A DNA stretch of 64,000 nt from assembly GCF_041358175.1 (NCBI RefSeq), contig NZ_JBGKBE010000001.1, positions 62,001 through 126,000 on the forward strand, in the 5' to 3' direction. The notes under the pieces were generated by a model. The model had not been told where the DNA came from, ran no database searches, and was given only the letters and a program-made list of their open reading frames with translations. This document shows, one piece after another, positions 62,789 to 64,000 of the stretch. Position 1 is the first letter of the stretch. Every line of letters starts with the position of its first letter. The stretch is from Muriicola sp041358175 (GTDB taxonomy: Bacteria > Bacteroidota > Bacteroidia > Flavobacteriales > Flavobacteriaceae). Position numbers and translations under genes: made by a program.

Positions 62789-64000
62789 TTAGCTATCTGA
62801 AACGGCTAAAATAAAATAGCTTTTCTTACCGCGCTGTAAGAGAACATACTTATCATTGATAAGGTCTGATTCTTTGATCACATACCCCTCGGTAACCTTC
62901 TCCTTATTCACAGAAATGGAATTTTGCTTCAGTTCCCTTCTCGCTTCTCCATTGGAATTTAGAAATCCTGTATTTGCAGCCAGGGCAGCTATTATGTCGA
63001 GTCCGTTGGTGATATCCCCCCTGGATACCTCTGCCTGAGGAACTCCTTCAAAGACCTCCAGGAAGGTGTATGCATCAAGTGATTTGAGATCAGAGGAAGT
63101 AGATTTACCAAAGAGGATAGTACTGGCCCTGATCGCATTCTCAAGATCGCTTTTGGAATGAACCATGGTGGTCACCTCTTCCGCCAATTTTTTTTGTAGT
63201 GTTCTCAAATGCGGTGCCTGCTGGTGCTCATTAACCAGGCTTTCAATTTCTGCCCGCGACAGGAAGGTAAATATCTTGATGTACTTTTCGGCATCTTCAT
63301 CCGAGGTATTGATCCAATATTGATAAAATTTATAAGGAGAGGTCCTATGGGCGTCAAGCCAGACATTTCCATCTTCTGATTTACCAAATTTAGTTCCATC
63401 TGCTTTTGTGATAAGGGGGCAGGTTAATGCATATCCTTTCCCACCTCCTATACGCCTGATCAATTCAGTTCCCGTGGTAATATTCCCCCACTGATCACTT
63501 CCTCCCATCTGGAGGGTACAGTTGTAATTCTGATACAAATACAGAAAATCGTATCCCTGTACTAACTGATAGGTGAACTCCGTAAATGACATACCCTCTT
63601 TAGCCTCTGCATCCAGTCTTTTTCTAACAGAGTCCTTCGCCATCATATAATTCACGGTAATGTGCTTTCCCACATCCCTTATGAAGTCGAGAAAACTGAA
63701 ATCCTTCATCCAGTCGTAATTATTGACAAGGACTGCACCGTTTTCAACATCTGTATCAAAATCGAGAAAGCGGGATAGTTGCTCCCTTATTGCTTCCTGA
63801 TTTAGTCTCAGCGTTGTTTCATCCAGCAAATTACGTTCACTGGATTTACCCGAAGGATCCCCTATCATTCCGGTCGCACCTCCGATAAGGGCATAGGGCT
63901 TATGCCCGGCAAGCTGAAAATGCCTCAGCATCATCACCCCTACCAAATGACCAATATGAAGTGAATCTGCGGTAGGATCAATCCCCACGTAAGCCGATTG
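62789..64000 (-). CDS. tyrS: Tyrosyl-tRNA synthetase (5' truncated by window end)
   Basis: The frame runs to the last base of the window, so only about 403 C-terminal residues are seen and the start is missing. YVGIDPTADSLHIGHLVG includes the HIGH motif, QMGGSDQWGNITTGTELIRR binds tyrosine, and KFGKSEDGNVWLD holds the KMSKS-type loop as KFGKS. An S4-like RNA-binding domain ends the protein (INDKYVLLQRGKKSYFIL). Charges tRNA-Tyr. The lower-coordinate end, near 62789, is the C-terminus and is complete. Confidence 0.97.
   Translation of the reverse strand, partial: QSAYVGIDPTADSLHIGHLVGVMMLRHFQLAGHKPYALIGGATGMIGDPSGKSSERNLLDETTLRLNQEAIREQLSRFLDFDTDVENGAVLVNNYDWMKDFSFLDFIRDVGKHITVNYMMAKDSVRKRLDAEAKEGMSFTEFTYQLVQGYDFLYLYQNYNCTLQMGGSDQWGNITTGTELIRRIGGGKGYALTCPLITKADGTKFGKSEDGNVWLDAHRTSPYKFYQYWINTSDEDAEKYIKIFTFLSRAEIESLVNEHQQAPHLRTLQKKLAEEVTTMVHSKSDLENAIRASTILFGKSTSSDLKSLDAYTFLEVFEGVPQAEVSRGDITNGLDIIAALAANTGFLNSNGEARRELKQNSISVNKEKVTEGYVIKESDLINDKYVLLQRGKKSYFILAVSDS

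Noticed and set aside
1..64000. tRNA, rRNA, CRISPR array, insertion sequence or prophage
   Set aside because: No cloverleaf-like TTCRANNC context, spaced repeats, transposase or phage gene was recognised when reading the window; a tRNAscan or profile search would be needed to exclude small RNAs.

Overview
This window looks like a chromosome segment of a marine Flavobacteriaceae-type Bacteroidetes bacterium. The evidence is a SusD-type lipoprotein, short type IX secretion (T9SS) sorting-domain proteins, a GntP/M19 accessory cluster, many genes without Shine-Dalgarno sequences, and repeated promoter cores of the Bacteroidetes form TANNTTTG. No rRNA, tRNA, CRISPR array, insertion sequence or prophage was recognised. 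The first gene (SusD family) and the last (tyrS) run off the window.

Layout. 1-5.9 kb: sugar uptake and xylose catabolism (susD end, xylB, xylA, and a convergent sodium/sugar symporter). 6-19.1 kb: a tightly packed operon of three tandem ~1100-residue FG-GAP/VCBS + ASPIC/UnbV lipoproteins, a vanadium-haloperoxidase/PAP2-like lipoprotein, a membrane-anchored SRPBCC + GyrI-like protein and a lipoprotein of unknown role. 19.1-28.2 kb: a large outer-membrane phosphoesterase / kinase-like / beta-barrel fusion, an HD + Pycsar-effector-like (PycTM, DUF5706) membrane protein, a GAF-domain protein, a second phosphoesterase and TonB. 28.4-36 kb: a Tat-exported Gfo/Idh oxidoreductase with DoxX, then a divergent set that looks like D-amino-acid use (class V aminotransferase, GntP permease, RidA, D-serine dehydratase/D-threonine aldolase-like enzyme, M19 dipeptidase). 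36-49.1 kb: low-potential ferredoxin metabolism, with one-chain pyruvate:ferredoxin oxidoreductase, a HEPN-like small protein, a dicluster ferredoxin, the two-subunit 2-oxoacid:ferredoxin oxidoreductase and a full rseC-rnfBCDGEA operon. 49.4-64 kb: mostly housekeeping (penicillin-acylase-family hydrolase, ABC exporter, 2Fe-2S ferredoxin, ferredoxin-NADP reductase, Nfu, Mrp, ATL protein, LysE, TrmB, a PhoR/PhoB-like pair), two cargo-less T9SS proteins, a LuxE-like protein and tyrS.

How it fits together. PFOR and KorAB would reduce ferredoxin while oxidising pyruvate and 2-oxoglutarate or related acids; Rnf could oxidise it with NAD+ while moving ions. The most informative signal is regulatory. 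Six promoters (tonB, doxX, nifJ, fdx, korA, rseC-rnf) share one layout: a 12-bp palindrome TGA-N6-TCA of the CRP/FNR type, exactly 23 bp, then a TANNTTTA/G -7 core. A single palindrome serves the divergent fdx and korA promoters. By my estimate the operator centre sits near -41.5, the class II activator position. This suggests a redox- or oxygen-responsive regulon joining ferredoxin metabolism, Rnf, TonB and a DoxX/Gfo-Idh unit. The regulator itself is not in the window.
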